A stretch of DNA of 64,000 nucleotides from Streptomyces alboflavus (GCF_000716675.1 NZ_JNXT01000004.1:186001-250000); one strand, 5' to 3'. Shown: positions 32,975-41,440, counted from the first letter of the stretch. Notes: generated from the sequence alone by a model not told the origin. Made by a program: numbers and translations.

Positions 32975-33160
32975 GGTCAACCTCCTCCGCGCGACCGCGC
33001 CCCCGGGCCCTCGCCCGCGGAGCACGCGACACCGCTGACCGCGGGACGTAGGGCCTGGCAGCCGGGCTGAAAACGGTCCAGCCCTTAGCACGGACGCGTG
33101 TCGTCACGGCGAAGTTGACTTCACGGACACACGAATCGAGCCGAATCGCCTTTTCGGTGC

Positions 33161-33210
33161 CGTTCCTTGCCGTTCCTTGCCGTTCCTTGCCGTTCCTTGC
33201 CGTTCCTTGC
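33161..33210. repeat. Five exact 10-bp tandem repeats in an intergenic region
   Basis: CGTTCCTTGC is repeated five times without change (33161-33210), about 190 bp upstream of the PEP-utilising gene start and 41 bp beyond the end of the next gene. On that gene's strand each unit carries GGAAC. The period is one DNA helical turn, so a protein could bind all units on one face. The rest of the 276-bp gap (32975-33250) holds no gene that I can see. Confidence 0.92.
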
Positions 33211-33250
33211 CAAATCCGCGCCCTTCAGCGCGATTCGGGGCCTATCAGGG

Positions 33251-33841
33251 TCAGTCCCGCCCGGCTCGGAGGTGGTCGAGCACGAGGCGGCCGCGCGGCG
33301 AGAGGCGGTAGCCGACGTCGAGGCTCTCGGTCAGGCCGCGGTCCTTCAGCTTGCGCACGTCGGCCTTGAAGGGGAGCGTCTCGCGGCCGAGGCGCGCGGC
33401 GAGGTCGGCGGCGCGGACGGCGGGGTGCGCGGCGACGATCTCGAGGGTGGCGGTGGTCCACGGGCCGTGGCCGCTGCGGGCGTCCAGGCGGGCGAGGGAG
33501 GTGGCGACGGCGTCCAGGTCGGCGGCGGACAGGTCCGTGTCCTCGCGCAGGCCGATGCGGGGGTCGGTGCCGACGTGGCGGAGGGTGACGCGGTAGAGGG
33601 TGCGGTCGGCGCCGGGGCGCTGGTCGGCGAGGAGGCTCGCGCGGTCGGCGTATCCGGCGCGGCGGGCGTCCCGGTCGCTGACGGCACTCTCCTCGAGGGC
33701 GTCCACGGCGTCGACGGCGAGTACGCCGACGGCGGTACGCAGCTGGGTGCCGGGCCGGACGGCGGGCCTGACCCAGCGCCGGAACGCCAGGTCGACATCG
33801 CCGGCGGCGATCTTGGCCAGGGCGTCCTGGGTGAACAGCAC
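33251..33841 (-). CDS. ASCH-like / winged-helix hypothetical protein
   Basis: A 196-residue cytoplasmic protein. Residues 1-105 (MLFTQDALAKIAAGDVDLAFRRW, then RPGTQLRTAVGVLAVDAVDAL and DARRAGYADRASLL) look like an ASCH/PUA-fold domain, generally linked to RNA or modified nucleotides. Residues 130-196 form a winged helix (TLEIVAAHPAVRAADLAARLGRE, KLKDRGLTESLDVGYRLSPRG). GTG 33841 is chosen because GGAGG stands 5 nt before it; the longer frame has no such site. It sits behind a terminator, between the MMPL and PEP genes. Function unknown; nucleic-acid binding is inferred. Confidence 0.65.
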   Translation of the reverse strand: MLFTQDALAKIAAGDVDLAFRRWVRPAVRPGTQLRTAVGVLAVDAVDALEESAVSDRDARRAGYADRASLLADQRPGADRTLYRVTLRHVGTDPRIGLREDTDLSAADLDAVATSLARLDARSGHGPWTTATLEIVAAHPAVRAADLAARLGRETLPFKADVRKLKDRGLTESLDVGYRLSPRGRLVLDHLRAGRD

Positions 33842-33903
33842 GGGCACCTCCGAGGTCGCGCCGAGGACAGTCTCCACCAGCGGGGCCGCCGGCGCACAGC
33901 AGA

Positions 33904-33936
33904 GCGGCCCGGTGACCGAGAAGGTCACCGGGCCGC
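33904..33936 (-). terminator. Terminator of the MMPL transporter gene
   Basis: Perfect 14-bp stem (GCGGCCCGGTGACC / GGTCACCGGGCCGC) with a GAGAA loop, 15 nt past the MMPL stop and upstream of the ASCH-like gene start at 33841. Confidence 0.82.
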
Positions 33937-33951
33937 CCCGTCACTACAGGG

Positions 33952-36183
33952 TCAGCGCACGCGCTGCAGCTCGCGCTCGGGGTCGCTGTACGGCGCGGGT
34001 CCGCCGTTCACGTCACCGAGCTGCTTGTGCAGCTTCTCGCCCTCCACGTCCACGTTCGGGAGGATCTTGTCGAGCCAGCGCGGCAGCCACCAGGCGGACT
34101 TGCCGAGCAGGGCGAGCACCGCGGGCACGATCGCCATGCGGACCACGAAGGCGTCGAAGAGGATGGCCGACGCGAGGCCGAAGCCCATCATCTTGATCAT
34201 GTCGTCGTTCTCCATGATGAAGCCGGAGAAGACGCTGATCATGATGACTCCCGCAGCGGCGACGACGCGACCGCTGTGCGTGAAGCCGGTCACGATGGCC
34301 TCGCCCGGGCGGGCCCCGTGGACGTACGCCTCACGCATACGCGTCACGAGGAACACCTCGTAGTCCATCGCGAGACCGAACACCACACCGATCATGAAGA
34401 TCGGCATCATGCTCATGATCGGGCCGGGCTGGTCGACGCCGAAGACGTCGGCGAGGTGACCCTGCTGGAAGACCGCCACGACCGCGCCGAGCGCCGCGAG
34501 GACCGACAGGAGGAAGCCGAGGGCCGCCTTCAGCGGGACCAGGACGGAGCGGAAGACCAGCATCAGGAGCAGGAAGGCCAAGCCGACGACGAGAGCCAGG
34601 TACGGGATCAGGGCGTCGTCGAGGGTCTGCGAGAAGTCGATCGTCATGGCCGTGGAGCCGGTGATCAGGACCTCGGAGCCGGTCTTGGACTCGACGCCGC
34701 TGATGTCCGAGCGGATCTTCTTGACGAGCTTCTCGGTGTCGGCGTCGCTCGGGCCCGTCTTCGGCACGACCGTCATGGTCGCCGTGTCGTCCGCCTTGTT
34801 CGGTGCGGCCGGGGTGACGTTGACGACGCCGTCGAACTTCTTGAGCGCCTCGCCGACGTCCTTCGCGGCGGCACCGGCGCCCTTGCCGTCCTTGTCGACG
34901 ACGACCGTGAGCGGGCCGTTGAAGCCCTTGCCGAAGGAGTCCGACAGCATGTCGTACGCCTTGCGCTGGGTGGTGTCCGTCGCGAACGTGCCCTCGTCGG
35001 GCAGGCCGAGCTCCAGCTTGGCGGCCGGGGCCGCGATGGCACCGAGGCCGACGACGGCGAAGAGCAGCACGATCAGCGGACGGCGCAGCACGAACCGGGC
35101 CCAGCGGGTGCCGAGCTTCGGCTTGCCGTGCGGGTCGGTGTGCGGGGTGCCGAACGGCTTCTTGCGGTCCTTGCGGCGCAGCACCTTGCGGCGGCCGAAG
35201 CCGAGCAGCGCCGGGATCAGGGTGAGCGCGATCAGCACGGCGATCACGACCGTGCCGGCCGCGGCCATACCCATCTTGGTGAGCAGCGGGATGTTGACGA
35301 CCATGAGGCCGGCGAGCGCGATGACGACGGTGAGTCCGGCGAAGACCACGGCGGATCCCGCGGTTCCGACGGCGCGGCCGACCGCGTCCTCGGGTTCGCG
35401 TCCTTCGGCTATCTCGGCTCGGTAGCGGGACACGATGAACAGCGCGTAGTCGATGCCGACCGCGAGACCGATCATCATCGCGAGCGTCGAGGTGGTGCTG
35501 GAGAGCTCCAGGGTGCTGGCGAGCGCCGTGATGCTGGAGATGCCGATGCCCACGCCGATGAGGGCGGTGAGGATGGGCATGCCCGCGGCGATCATCGAGC
35601 CGAAGGTGATGAGCAGGACCACCGCGGAGACGCCGATGCCGATCAGCTCGGCGCTACCGCCCATGCTCTGCTCGGTCTTGACGGCGTCACCGCCCGCCTC
35701 GACGGTCAGGCCGTCCTTGCGGGTGTCCTTGAGGAGCTTCTCGAGCGCGTCCTTGTTCTTGTCGCTCAGCTCCGTGCCGGTGTCCGTGTAGGACACGGTC
35801 GCGTAGACGGTGGTCTTGTCCTTGCTCACGGCACCCGTCTTGAACGGGTCGTCGACCTTGGAGACCTTCGCGCCCTTGCCCAGGGCGGCGACGAGCTTGT
35901 CGACCTTCGCCTTGTTGTCGGTTGCGGTGATCTTCTCACCGTTCGGAGCGCGGACCACTACGCGTGCGGTGGCACCGTCGGACTTGGTCTGGGGGAAGCG
36001 CTCGTCGAGCAGGTCGAAGGCCTTCTGCGACTCCGTGCCGGGCATGGAGAACGTGTCGGCAGGTGCCTTGGGAGCTGCCGAGGCGGCGAAGCCGGCGCCT
36101 ACAAAGAGCAGCACCCATATGAGCGCCATCCACCAGCGCCGTCTGAACGCGAGACGGCCCAGCTTGTAGAGGAACGTAGCCAC
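33952..36183 (-). CDS. MMPL-family (RND) exporter
   Basis: A 743-residue RND-superfamily protein of the MmpL/ActII-3 group, with two repeated halves. Each half has one membrane helix, a large extracytoplasmic domain and a bundle of five helices (first half: ALIWVLLFVGAGF, later AMMIGLAVGIDYALFIVSRYR; second half: VVFGLAMDYEVFLVTRMREAY). The GxxxDY motifs carry the Asp/Tyr used in proton coupling. It exports lipids or hydrophobic metabolites using the proton gradient; the cargo is unknown and no regulator or biosynthetic gene is adjacent. GTG 36183 follows GGGGGTC and precedes the typical ATFLYKLGRLAFRRRW start. Confidence 0.9.
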   Translation of the reverse strand: MATFLYKLGRLAFRRRWWMALIWVLLFVGAGFAASAAPKAPADTFSMPGTESQKAFDLLDERFPQTKSDGATARVVVRAPNGEKITATDNKAKVDKLVAALGKGAKVSKVDDPFKTGAVSKDKTTVYATVSYTDTGTELSDKNKDALEKLLKDTRKDGLTVEAGGDAVKTEQSMGGSAELIGIGVSAVVLLITFGSMIAAGMPILTALIGVGIGISSITALASTLELSSTTSTLAMMIGLAVGIDYALFIVSRYRAEIAEGREPEDAVGRAVGTAGSAVVFAGLTVVIALAGLMVVNIPLLTKMGMAAAGTVVIAVLIALTLIPALLGFGRRKVLRRKDRKKPFGTPHTDPHGKPKLGTRWARFVLRRPLIVLLFAVVGLGAIAAPAAKLELGLPDEGTFATDTTQRKAYDMLSDSFGKGFNGPLTVVVDKDGKGAGAAAKDVGEALKKFDGVVNVTPAAPNKADDTATMTVVPKTGPSDADTEKLVKKIRSDISGVESKTGSEVLITGSTAMTIDFSQTLDDALIPYLALVVGLAFLLLMLVFRSVLVPLKAALGFLLSVLAALGAVVAVFQQGHLADVFGVDQPGPIMSMMPIFMIGVVFGLAMDYEVFLVTRMREAYVHGARPGEAIVTGFTHSGRVVAAAGVIMISVFSGFIMENDDMIKMMGFGLASAILFDAFVVRMAIVPAVLALLGKSAWWLPRWLDKILPNVDVEGEKLHKQLGDVNGGPAPYSDPERELQRVR

Positions 36184-36495
36184 GGCGAAAGAGACCCCCG
36201 TCGGGATTGGCAGGCAAGGGTGACCATCCGGCGGCACGTTGATGCTCGTCGGTACAGGTCTTCAGGTTCCCCTCTATCGTGCCGTCCGGTCGGGGCCCGG
36301 AAGTCAGACTGCGGGCCGGACTATCGGCCCACGACCGGTGTAGTCCTGGCAGGGCCCCCTCATCCTCGGGTAGGAGACGCACAGAATCGGTGTAGGTCTC
36401 ATGTACCAATGCCGCCGAAGTGGTGTGATCTGCGTCTCTCGGGCATCAACTTGCCCGCATTGCGCCCCAATTCGGGACAGAGGCCACGTCTTTGA
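36184..36495. other. Non-coding region upstream of the MMPL gene
   Basis: A 312-bp stretch, less GC-rich than its neighbours in 36380-36495, holding the upstream region of the MMPL gene. An inverted repeat GGGCCG (36313-36318) / CGGCCC (36325-36330) around GACTAT is the only clear structure. I could not assign promoter hexamers with confidence and see no believable small gene. Confidence 0.5.
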
Positions 36496-36882
36496 TCACG
36501 GAACGAGGACGATGCGGATACCCACGGTGCCGCGGACCCCTCTGCGCAGCCTGCTGCCGAGCAGGACCAGGACCCCTGAGACGCCGTACTTCCGTGCGAT
36601 GAGTCTGCGGTAACGCGCTGTCGTCGCCGCGTCACAGATTTCGGCGGTGGCCGGAACCTGGGCACCCGTCGGCTTGCCACGCAGGTCGCAGGGACCGACG
36701 AGAACGTCCGTGCGACGGCGGATCCGCTTCACCTTCCAGCTGTCCGTGACCGTCCAGATGCCGAGCGCGTCCCCGTCCCGCACCACCCAGACCGGCGTCG
36801 GGACTCCCGTGCCGTCCTTGCGGTAACTGGTGACCAGCAGGTACTTGCCGTCGGCGAGGCGGTCGAGCCGCGTGGTGTCCAT
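36496..36882 (-). CDS. PPOX-class F420-dependent oxidoreductase
   Basis: A 128-residue split-barrel flavin/deazaflavin-fold protein (DGKYLLVTSYRKDGTGVPTPVWVV, DSWKVKRIRRRTDVLVGPCDLRGKPTG, then ARYRRLIARKYG). The GxxVxTPVW and K-x-x-R-I-R-R motifs are those of the small actinobacterial F420-binding enzymes that reduce quinones and aflatoxin-like enones. It is cytosolic and likely monocistronic. ATG 36882 fits the family start (MDTTRLDRLADGKYL). Confidence 0.85.
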   Translation of the reverse strand: MDTTRLDRLADGKYLLVTSYRKDGTGVPTPVWVVRDGDALGIWTVTDSWKVKRIRRRTDVLVGPCDLRGKPTGAQVPATAEICDAATTARYRRLIARKYGVSGVLVLLGSRLRRGVRGTVGIRIVLVP

Positions 36883-37145
36883 GGCCGGAGTCTAGGGAGG
36901 GGGCCTCCGGAGGACGCCCTGCCACGCGCGGAGCGCGCGCGGAGCGAAGCCACCGATCCGCGCCTCACGCACGTCGCGCGCGCTCCGGTACGCCGGTCGC
37001 CCCGGAGTCATGTTGACGCTTCCGCAAGGGAGTTGGACGAAGGGAGTGTCCTGGGATCGTCTCAACTGACCGGCTGCGCAGGACGTCGGTGTTGCTACCG
37101 TGATGCGCACTCAGACCGGGGGGCAGCAGTCTTGGGGGATCATCT

Positions 37146-37778
37146 GTGCCGAAGTTCCGCCGTCTCGGCGCCTGGCTCATCGACTTCGCTCTGGTGGCGG
37201 CGGCGGCCTCGGGCCTCGCCGTCCTGACCTTCAACCGCATCTCGGCACTCATCACCGACGTGCCCGAGCTGGCGACCAAAGGAAGCTGGCACTTCGTCAA
37301 GTCCGGGGGCGACGCCCAGGGAGCCGCCGACAAGATGGTCGACTCGCTCTGGAACGACGCCGTCGGCTACCTCCAGCAGGGCTTCCTCGCCCTGATCGTG
37401 CTCACGTTCCTCTACCAGTGGCTCACGCTGAATTTCACCGGCCGCACCCTTGGCAAGGCCCTGATGGGGCTGCGCGTCACCCCGCGCACGCCCTCGCGCA
37501 CAGCGCTCCGGGCGGCCGTCACCACCTCGGCCGACGTCGCGGTGTACGCCCTCGCGTGCTGCATGCTGGTGCAGGGCTGGCTCTTCCTGTCCGTCCTGTG
37601 CTGGATCGCGGCGGTCGCCCTGTTCCTCCTGAACGTGTTCCCGGTGCTCTCGCGCTCCTCGCGCTCGCTGGCGGACCGGCTCGCCGGTACGTCGGTGGAC
37701 TCCCCCGGATTCGGCGGTCTGCCCTCCGCCCGGCGTGCACCCGACCAGCCCCGACCGGACCTCACGCGGAGCTGGTGA
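37146..37778 (+). CDS. RDD-family membrane protein
   Basis: A 210-residue integral membrane protein that begins RRLGAWLIDFALVAAAA, with the Arg and Asp of the RDD family, and carries NFTGRTLGKALMGLRV before the later helices. There are three or four hydrophobic segments and a Pro/Arg-rich cytoplasmic tail. RDD proteins are poorly characterised; some are Na+ or Li+/H+ exchangers. GTG 37146 follows a G-rich ribosome site (TTGGGGGAT). It is probably expressed alone. Confidence 0.85.
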   Translation: MPKFRRLGAWLIDFALVAAAASGLAVLTFNRISALITDVPELATKGSWHFVKSGGDAQGAADKMVDSLWNDAVGYLQQGFLALIVLTFLYQWLTLNFTGRTLGKALMGLRVTPRTPSRTALRAAVTTSADVAVYALACCMLVQGWLFLSVLCWIAAVALFLLNVFPVLSRSSRSLADRLAGTSVDSPGFGGLPSARRAPDQPRPDLTRSW

Positions 37779-37813
37779 ACGGTGGCGGCGTCGGCCCTTC
37801 CGAGCCGACGCCA

Positions 37814-37870
37814 CACCGTGTTCCGCGCTCCCGGTCGCCGCCGTCACCGTGTTCCAGGCTCCCGGTCGCC
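37814..37870. repeat. 26-bp direct repeat between convergent genes
   Basis: CACCGTGTTCC-N3-CTCCCGGTCGCC occurs at 37814-37839 and 37845-37870 (31-bp period; the two copies differ at two bases). It lies between the stops of the RDD and imine-reductase-like genes and looks like a recent local duplication. Confidence 0.8.
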
Positions 37871-37919
37871 CACCGTCGTGGGCCCGCGCGCCCTCGGCGC
37901 CTAGTCGTTCGCCCTGCGC

Positions 37920-38813
37920 CTAGGCGTGCGTCCCGCCCTTCCCCCGCATCACCTCGATCACGCTCGCGTAGCTGTCCCCGCCGTGCCCCGCCGCCTTCGC
38001 CTGCTCCATCCCGGCCTTCAGCAGCTCCGGCAGCGCGTTGTCGACACCCCGGTCGGCCGCCGCGTGGATGAGGTGGTCGATGGTCGCGATCTGCACGTCC
38101 ACGGTCGCGTCGTCGCCCGGGTAGTGACCCTCGTCCACCTGCGCCGCGTACCGCGTGAGGAAGCCGCTCACCGCGCCGCCGAGCCAGCGGTTCGCGAGGA
38201 CGGTGTACTCCGTGGCGGCCACCTGGTCGGCGCCGACGAGCGCCGTGCCGTGCAGCCAGCCGTTGAACGTGGCCCACATCAGACCGAGCAGCGCGGCGTC
38301 GTACAGCGAGGCGACCGCCGGGTCCGTGCCCAGGAACAGCGCGTCGCCGAGGACGTCCAGGGTCTCCTTGTGCGCGGTGAAGGTGTCCTGCGAGCCGCTG
38401 TAGAGGAACATCATGTCCGGGCTGCCGACGCCGGGCGGCGTGGTCATGATGGCGCCGTCGAGGTAGGTGGCGCCCCGCGCCGTTGCCCAGTCCCTGAAGT
38501 CACGGGCCTGCTCCGGCGATCCGGAGGTCACGTTCACCAGGGCGCGGCCCGCGAACCGGTCGGCGACCGGGTCGAGCACCGTGTGCAGCGCGTCGTAGTC
38601 GAGGACGCAGGCGATCACCAACTCGGCCGCGGTCACCGCCTCCTCGGGCGTCGCCGCGACCTGCGCGCCGCGCTCGGCGAGCGCCTTGGCCTTCTCCGGC
38701 GAGCGGTTCCAGACCGTGGTGGGGTGGCCGCGCTCCAGGAAGGCGGCGGCCAGGGCCGTGCCCATGTTGCCGAGTCCGATGACGGTCACGGGGGCGCGTC
38801 GTTCTGCGCTCAT
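37920..38813 (-). CDS. NAD(P)-dependent imine reductase-like protein
   Basis: A 297-residue beta-hydroxyacid dehydrogenase-superfamily protein. The Rossmann part starts VTVIGLGNMGTALAAAFLERGH, with the NADP-type NRSPEKA, and the helical C-terminal half (SLYDAALLGLMWATFNGWLHGTALV) matches imine reductases/reductive aminases rather than 3-hydroxyisobutyrate dehydrogenases. The usual catalytic Lys position is not obviously conserved. It probably reduces cyclic imines with NADPH. It is divergent from an AraC-type regulator, the likely controller. Confidence 0.82.
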   Translation of the reverse strand: MSAERRAPVTVIGLGNMGTALAAAFLERGHPTTVWNRSPEKAKALAERGAQVAATPEEAVTAAELVIACVLDYDALHTVLDPVADRFAGRALVNVTSGSPEQARDFRDWATARGATYLDGAIMTTPPGVGSPDMMFLYSGSQDTFTAHKETLDVLGDALFLGTDPAVASLYDAALLGLMWATFNGWLHGTALVGADQVAATEYTVLANRWLGGAVSGFLTRYAAQVDEGHYPGDDATVDVQIATIDHLIHAAADRGVDNALPELLKAGMEQAKAAGHGGDSYASVIEVMRGKGGTHA

Positions 38814-38850
38814 TGCGTCGTAACTCCTAGAAGATCCGCCTTCAGGCGGC

Positions 38851-38927
38851 TGATCACGTTGATCACGTAGGACCACCTTCGCAGCGCACCGGAGGCCACG
38901 ACAGTGACGGTGGTGACGGTGGTCACC
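38851..38927. promoter_or_regulatory. Two pairs of direct repeats in a divergent regulatory region
   Basis: TGATCACGT is tandemly repeated at 38851-38859 and 38860-38868; GTGACGGTG is tandemly repeated at 38904-38912 and 38913-38921, followed by GTCACC. Direct repeats are how AraC-family proteins usually bind. The region separates the imine-reductase-like gene (start 38813) from the AraC-type gene (start 38968). Confidence 0.5.
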
Positions 38928-38967
38928 AAATTCCTGCCAGCCCGGCGGACGTCCTATCCTCGCCCGC

Positions 38968-40023
38968 ATGAGCGCTGGAACCGTCGCGGTGGTCGTGACC
39001 GAGGAGATCGGGGTCCCGTCGTGGGACCTGTACGAACTGAGCATCCCGTGCACGGTGTTCGGCAAGCCCCAGCCGGATCTGGCCGACACCTGGTACGACC
39101 TCCGGCTGTGCGGCATCAGCGGCGGCGAGGAGGGCGGCGCGGCGCCGTCCGGCTTCTCGCTGCGCACCCCCTACGGCCTCGACGACCTCGTCGGCGCGGA
39201 CACCGTCATCGTGCCGTCGGTGCCCGACGCCTGCGTCGACGAGGGCGCGCCGATGCCACCCGGCCTCGTCGACGCGCTGCGCCGCGCCCACGCGGCGGGC
39301 GCCCGCATGGTGTCGCTGTGCACCGGCGCCTTCGCGCTCGCCGCCGCGGGCATACTCGACGGCCGCAGGGCCACCGCGCACTGGATGCACACGGCCCAGC
39401 TCGCCGCCCGCCATCCGCGCGTGGAGGTCGACGACTCGGTCCTGTACGTGGACGACGGCGACGTCCTGACCAGCGCGGGGCTCGCCGCAGGCCTCGACCT
39501 GTGCCTGCATCTCGTACGCCGCGACCTCGGCGCGCACGTCGCCAACCAGCTGGCCCGCCGCATGGTGGTGGCCGCCCACCGGCCGGGCGGGCAGGCCCAG
39601 TTCATCGACCTGTCGGTGCCCGCCACGGACGACGCGGGGCTGAGCCCGGTCCTGGAGTGGGCCCGGGAGCGCCTCGACCAGCCGTTGACGGTGACAGATC
39701 TGGCGCGCCGCGCGGCGATGAGCCCGCGCACCTTCTACCGCCGCCTCCAGGCCGCCACCGGCACGACCCCCCTCCAGTGGCTCCTCAACCAGCGCCTGGC
39801 CCGCGCCCAGAGCCTCCTGGAGTCCACCGGCCTTCCCGTCGAGAAGGTCAGCGAACTCAGCGGCCTCGGCACGGCGAACAACCTCCGCCACCACTTCCTG
39901 AAGCAGGTCGGGGTGTCCCCGAGCGACTACCGCCGCGCCTTCCCGCAGCCGGACGCCGCTGTCCCGCAGCCGGGTCCTGCCTCTCCCAAGTCCGCTGCGG
40001 CCGTGCCGCCACTTCCCGTCTGA
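38968..40023 (+). CDS. GlxA/FtrA-type AraC-family regulator with DJ-1-like domain
   Basis: A 351-residue regulator. Residues 1-190 are a DJ-1/PfpI-like domain (VAVVVTEEIGVPSWDLYELSIPCTVFG, and the nucleophile-elbow SLCTGAFALAAAGIL with its Cys). Residues about 225-330 are the double HTH of AraC (LTVTDLARRAAMSPRTFYRRLQ, GLPVEKVSELSGLGTANNLRHHFLKQVGVSPSDYR). Such proteins often control amine or amide catabolism. The divergent imine-reductase-like gene is the obvious target, with direct repeats in between. Confidence 0.9.
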   Translation: MSAGTVAVVVTEEIGVPSWDLYELSIPCTVFGKPQPDLADTWYDLRLCGISGGEEGGAAPSGFSLRTPYGLDDLVGADTVIVPSVPDACVDEGAPMPPGLVDALRRAHAAGARMVSLCTGAFALAAAGILDGRRATAHWMHTAQLAARHPRVEVDDSVLYVDDGDVLTSAGLAAGLDLCLHLVRRDLGAHVANQLARRMVVAAHRPGGQAQFIDLSVPATDDAGLSPVLEWARERLDQPLTVTDLARRAAMSPRTFYRRLQAATGTTPLQWLLNQRLARAQSLLESTGLPVEKVSELSGLGTANNLRHHFLKQVGVSPSDYRRAFPQPDAAVPQPGPASPKSAAAVPPLPV

Positions 40024-40057
40024 CCTGGGATTTCCTGCGTACCACCGATATTCTTGG

Positions 40058-40073
40058 CCCCTTGCGAAAGGGG
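40058..40073 (+). promoter_or_regulatory. GNRA-tetraloop hairpin masking the methyltransferase ribosome site
   Basis: CCCCTT-GCGA-AAGGGG: a perfect 6-bp stem with a GCGA (GNRA) tetraloop, 5 nt before ATG 40079. The 3' arm AAGGGG is the Shine-Dalgarno itself, so folding would limit translation. Confidence 0.5.
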
Positions 40074-40078
40074 TTCGG

Positions 40079-40843
40079 ATGGACCGGAACATACGCACCG
40101 TGGACGACGTACTGAAGCTCCTCGACGGGCTGTTCGCGCCGCAGGCCGACCGCTGGACCGCGGACGCGGCCGACTGGTGGGACGGCTTCTACGCCGACCG
40201 GTCCAAGCCGGTGCCGTTCTTCGTCGCGAAGCCCGACGCGAGCCTCGCCTCGTACGTCGAGCGCGGCCTGATCCGGCCGGGGCGCGCCCTCGACCTGGGC
40301 TGCGGACCGGGCCGCAACGCCCTGCACCTGGCCGCGCTCGGCTTCGAGGTGGACGCCGTCGACGTGTCGCCCACCGCGCTCGCCTGGGCCGAGGAGCGCG
40401 CCCGCGAGGCCGGGGCCGCGGTCCGCTTCCACCTCGGCGACGCGTTCGCACTCGGCCCCGCCGCGCTCGGCGGGCCGTACGACCTGGTCTACGACTCGGG
40501 CTGCTTCCACCATCTGCCGCCGCACCGCCGCGTCAGCTACCTCGCCCTGCTTGAGCGCGCGCTCGCGCCCGGCGGCCACTTCGGCCTCACCTGCTTCGCC
40601 GCGGGCGCCATGGGCTGCGAACTCCCCGACGCCGACCTCTACGGCGGCTCCGGACTCCAGGGCGGCCTCGGCTACACCGCGGAGTCGCTCCGCTGGATCT
40701 TCTCCGACCTCACCGAGGTCGAGCTGCGCCGCATGCGCGACGAGCCGCCCGAGTCCGCGCACTTCGGCGAACCGTTCCTCTGGACGGGGCTGTTCCGCAA
40801 GGACGCCCCTGACGGCTCCCCGCAGGACACTCAGGGCGCCTAG
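40079..40843 (+). CDS. SAM-dependent methyltransferase
   Basis: A 254-residue class I methyltransferase: LDLGCGPGRNALHLA (SAM-binding motif I) near residue 71, DAVDVSPTALAWA (acidic loop) and YDLVYDSGCFHHLPPHRR. The final third is the family's substrate cap. The target cannot be read from sequence; similar proteins include thiopurine-type and small-molecule methyltransferases. The ribosome binding site is locked in a tetraloop hairpin. It follows the AraC-type gene by 55 bp on the same strand. Confidence 0.87.
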   Translation: MDRNIRTVDDVLKLLDGLFAPQADRWTADAADWWDGFYADRSKPVPFFVAKPDASLASYVERGLIRPGRALDLGCGPGRNALHLAALGFEVDAVDVSPTALAWAEERAREAGAAVRFHLGDAFALGPAALGGPYDLVYDSGCFHHLPPHRRVSYLALLERALAPGGHFGLTCFAAGAMGCELPDADLYGGSGLQGGLGYTAESLRWIFSDLTEVELRRMRDEPPESAHFGEPFLWTGLFRKDAPDGSPQDTQGA

Positions 40844-40885
40844 GGCCCCTCGACCCCGCCCCGGTCCCGGTCCCGGGGAAGCCGA

Positions 40886-40907
40886 CTGTACCTACTAGTC
40901 TGTACAG
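40886..40907 (+). promoter_or_regulatory. Operator-promoter of the tautomerase gene
   Basis: CTGTAC (40886-40891) and GTACAG (40902-40907) flank a 10-bp centre containing ACTAGT, giving an imperfect 22-bp palindrome. TAGTCT in it can serve as a -10. It lies 27 bp before the tautomerase ATG and resembles TetR-family operators; no TetR gene is adjacent. Confidence 0.55.
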
Positions 40908-40933
40908 CAGCGACAAGCGAGAGGAACACCGCC

Positions 40934-41344
40934 ATGCCTTTTGTCCGTATCGACGCCCTGGAGGCCGGCCCGGACCGCCTCGACGCCCTCGGCAGAGCCG
41001 TGCACGACGCGCTCGTGGAGACCATCGGCATCCCGGCCGACGACCGGTTCCAGGTCCTGAGCGGCCACAGCGGCGGGGGCAGCACGCTGCGGTACGACGA
41101 CTATCTCGGGGTGCGCCGCGACAGCGGCATCGTGTACGTGGCGATCACGATGCGCTCCGGCCGCACCCCCGACCAGAAGCGGGCCCTCTACCGGCGGATC
41201 GCCGAACTCGCCCACGCCTACGCCGGTACCGAGCCGCGGAACGTGTTCGTCACCGTGACCGAGAACGAGTCGATCGACTGGTCGCTCGGCGACGGAGTGG
41301 CGCAGTACGCGCGGGAGCCGCGCCGGAGCGAGGGCCCCCTATAG
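40934..41344 (+). CDS. 4-oxalocrotonate tautomerase-family protein
   Basis: A 136-residue protein with Pro immediately after the initiator Met (MPFVRIDAL), the catalytic base of the tautomerase superfamily once Met is removed. The chain is about twice the length of 4-OT monomers, as in the fused or MSAD/CaaD-like members. It carries GRTPDQKRALYRRIAEL in the second half. It should catalyse keto-enol tautomerisation or a related reaction; the substrate is unknown. It stands alone behind a palindromic promoter. Confidence 0.85.
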   Translation: MPFVRIDALEAGPDRLDALGRAVHDALVETIGIPADDRFQVLSGHSGGGSTLRYDDYLGVRRDSGIVYVAITMRSGRTPDQKRALYRRIAELAHAYAGTEPRNVFVTVTENESIDWSLGDGVAQYAREPRRSEGPL

Positions 41345-41440
41345 GGCACGCCGGTCCCCCGCGCGCGGCATTCGACCACTTCGTCATGCTCCCGCGTGAC
41401 GCGGCCCGCGCGGGACGGCGCGAGTCGGGACAATGCACAC

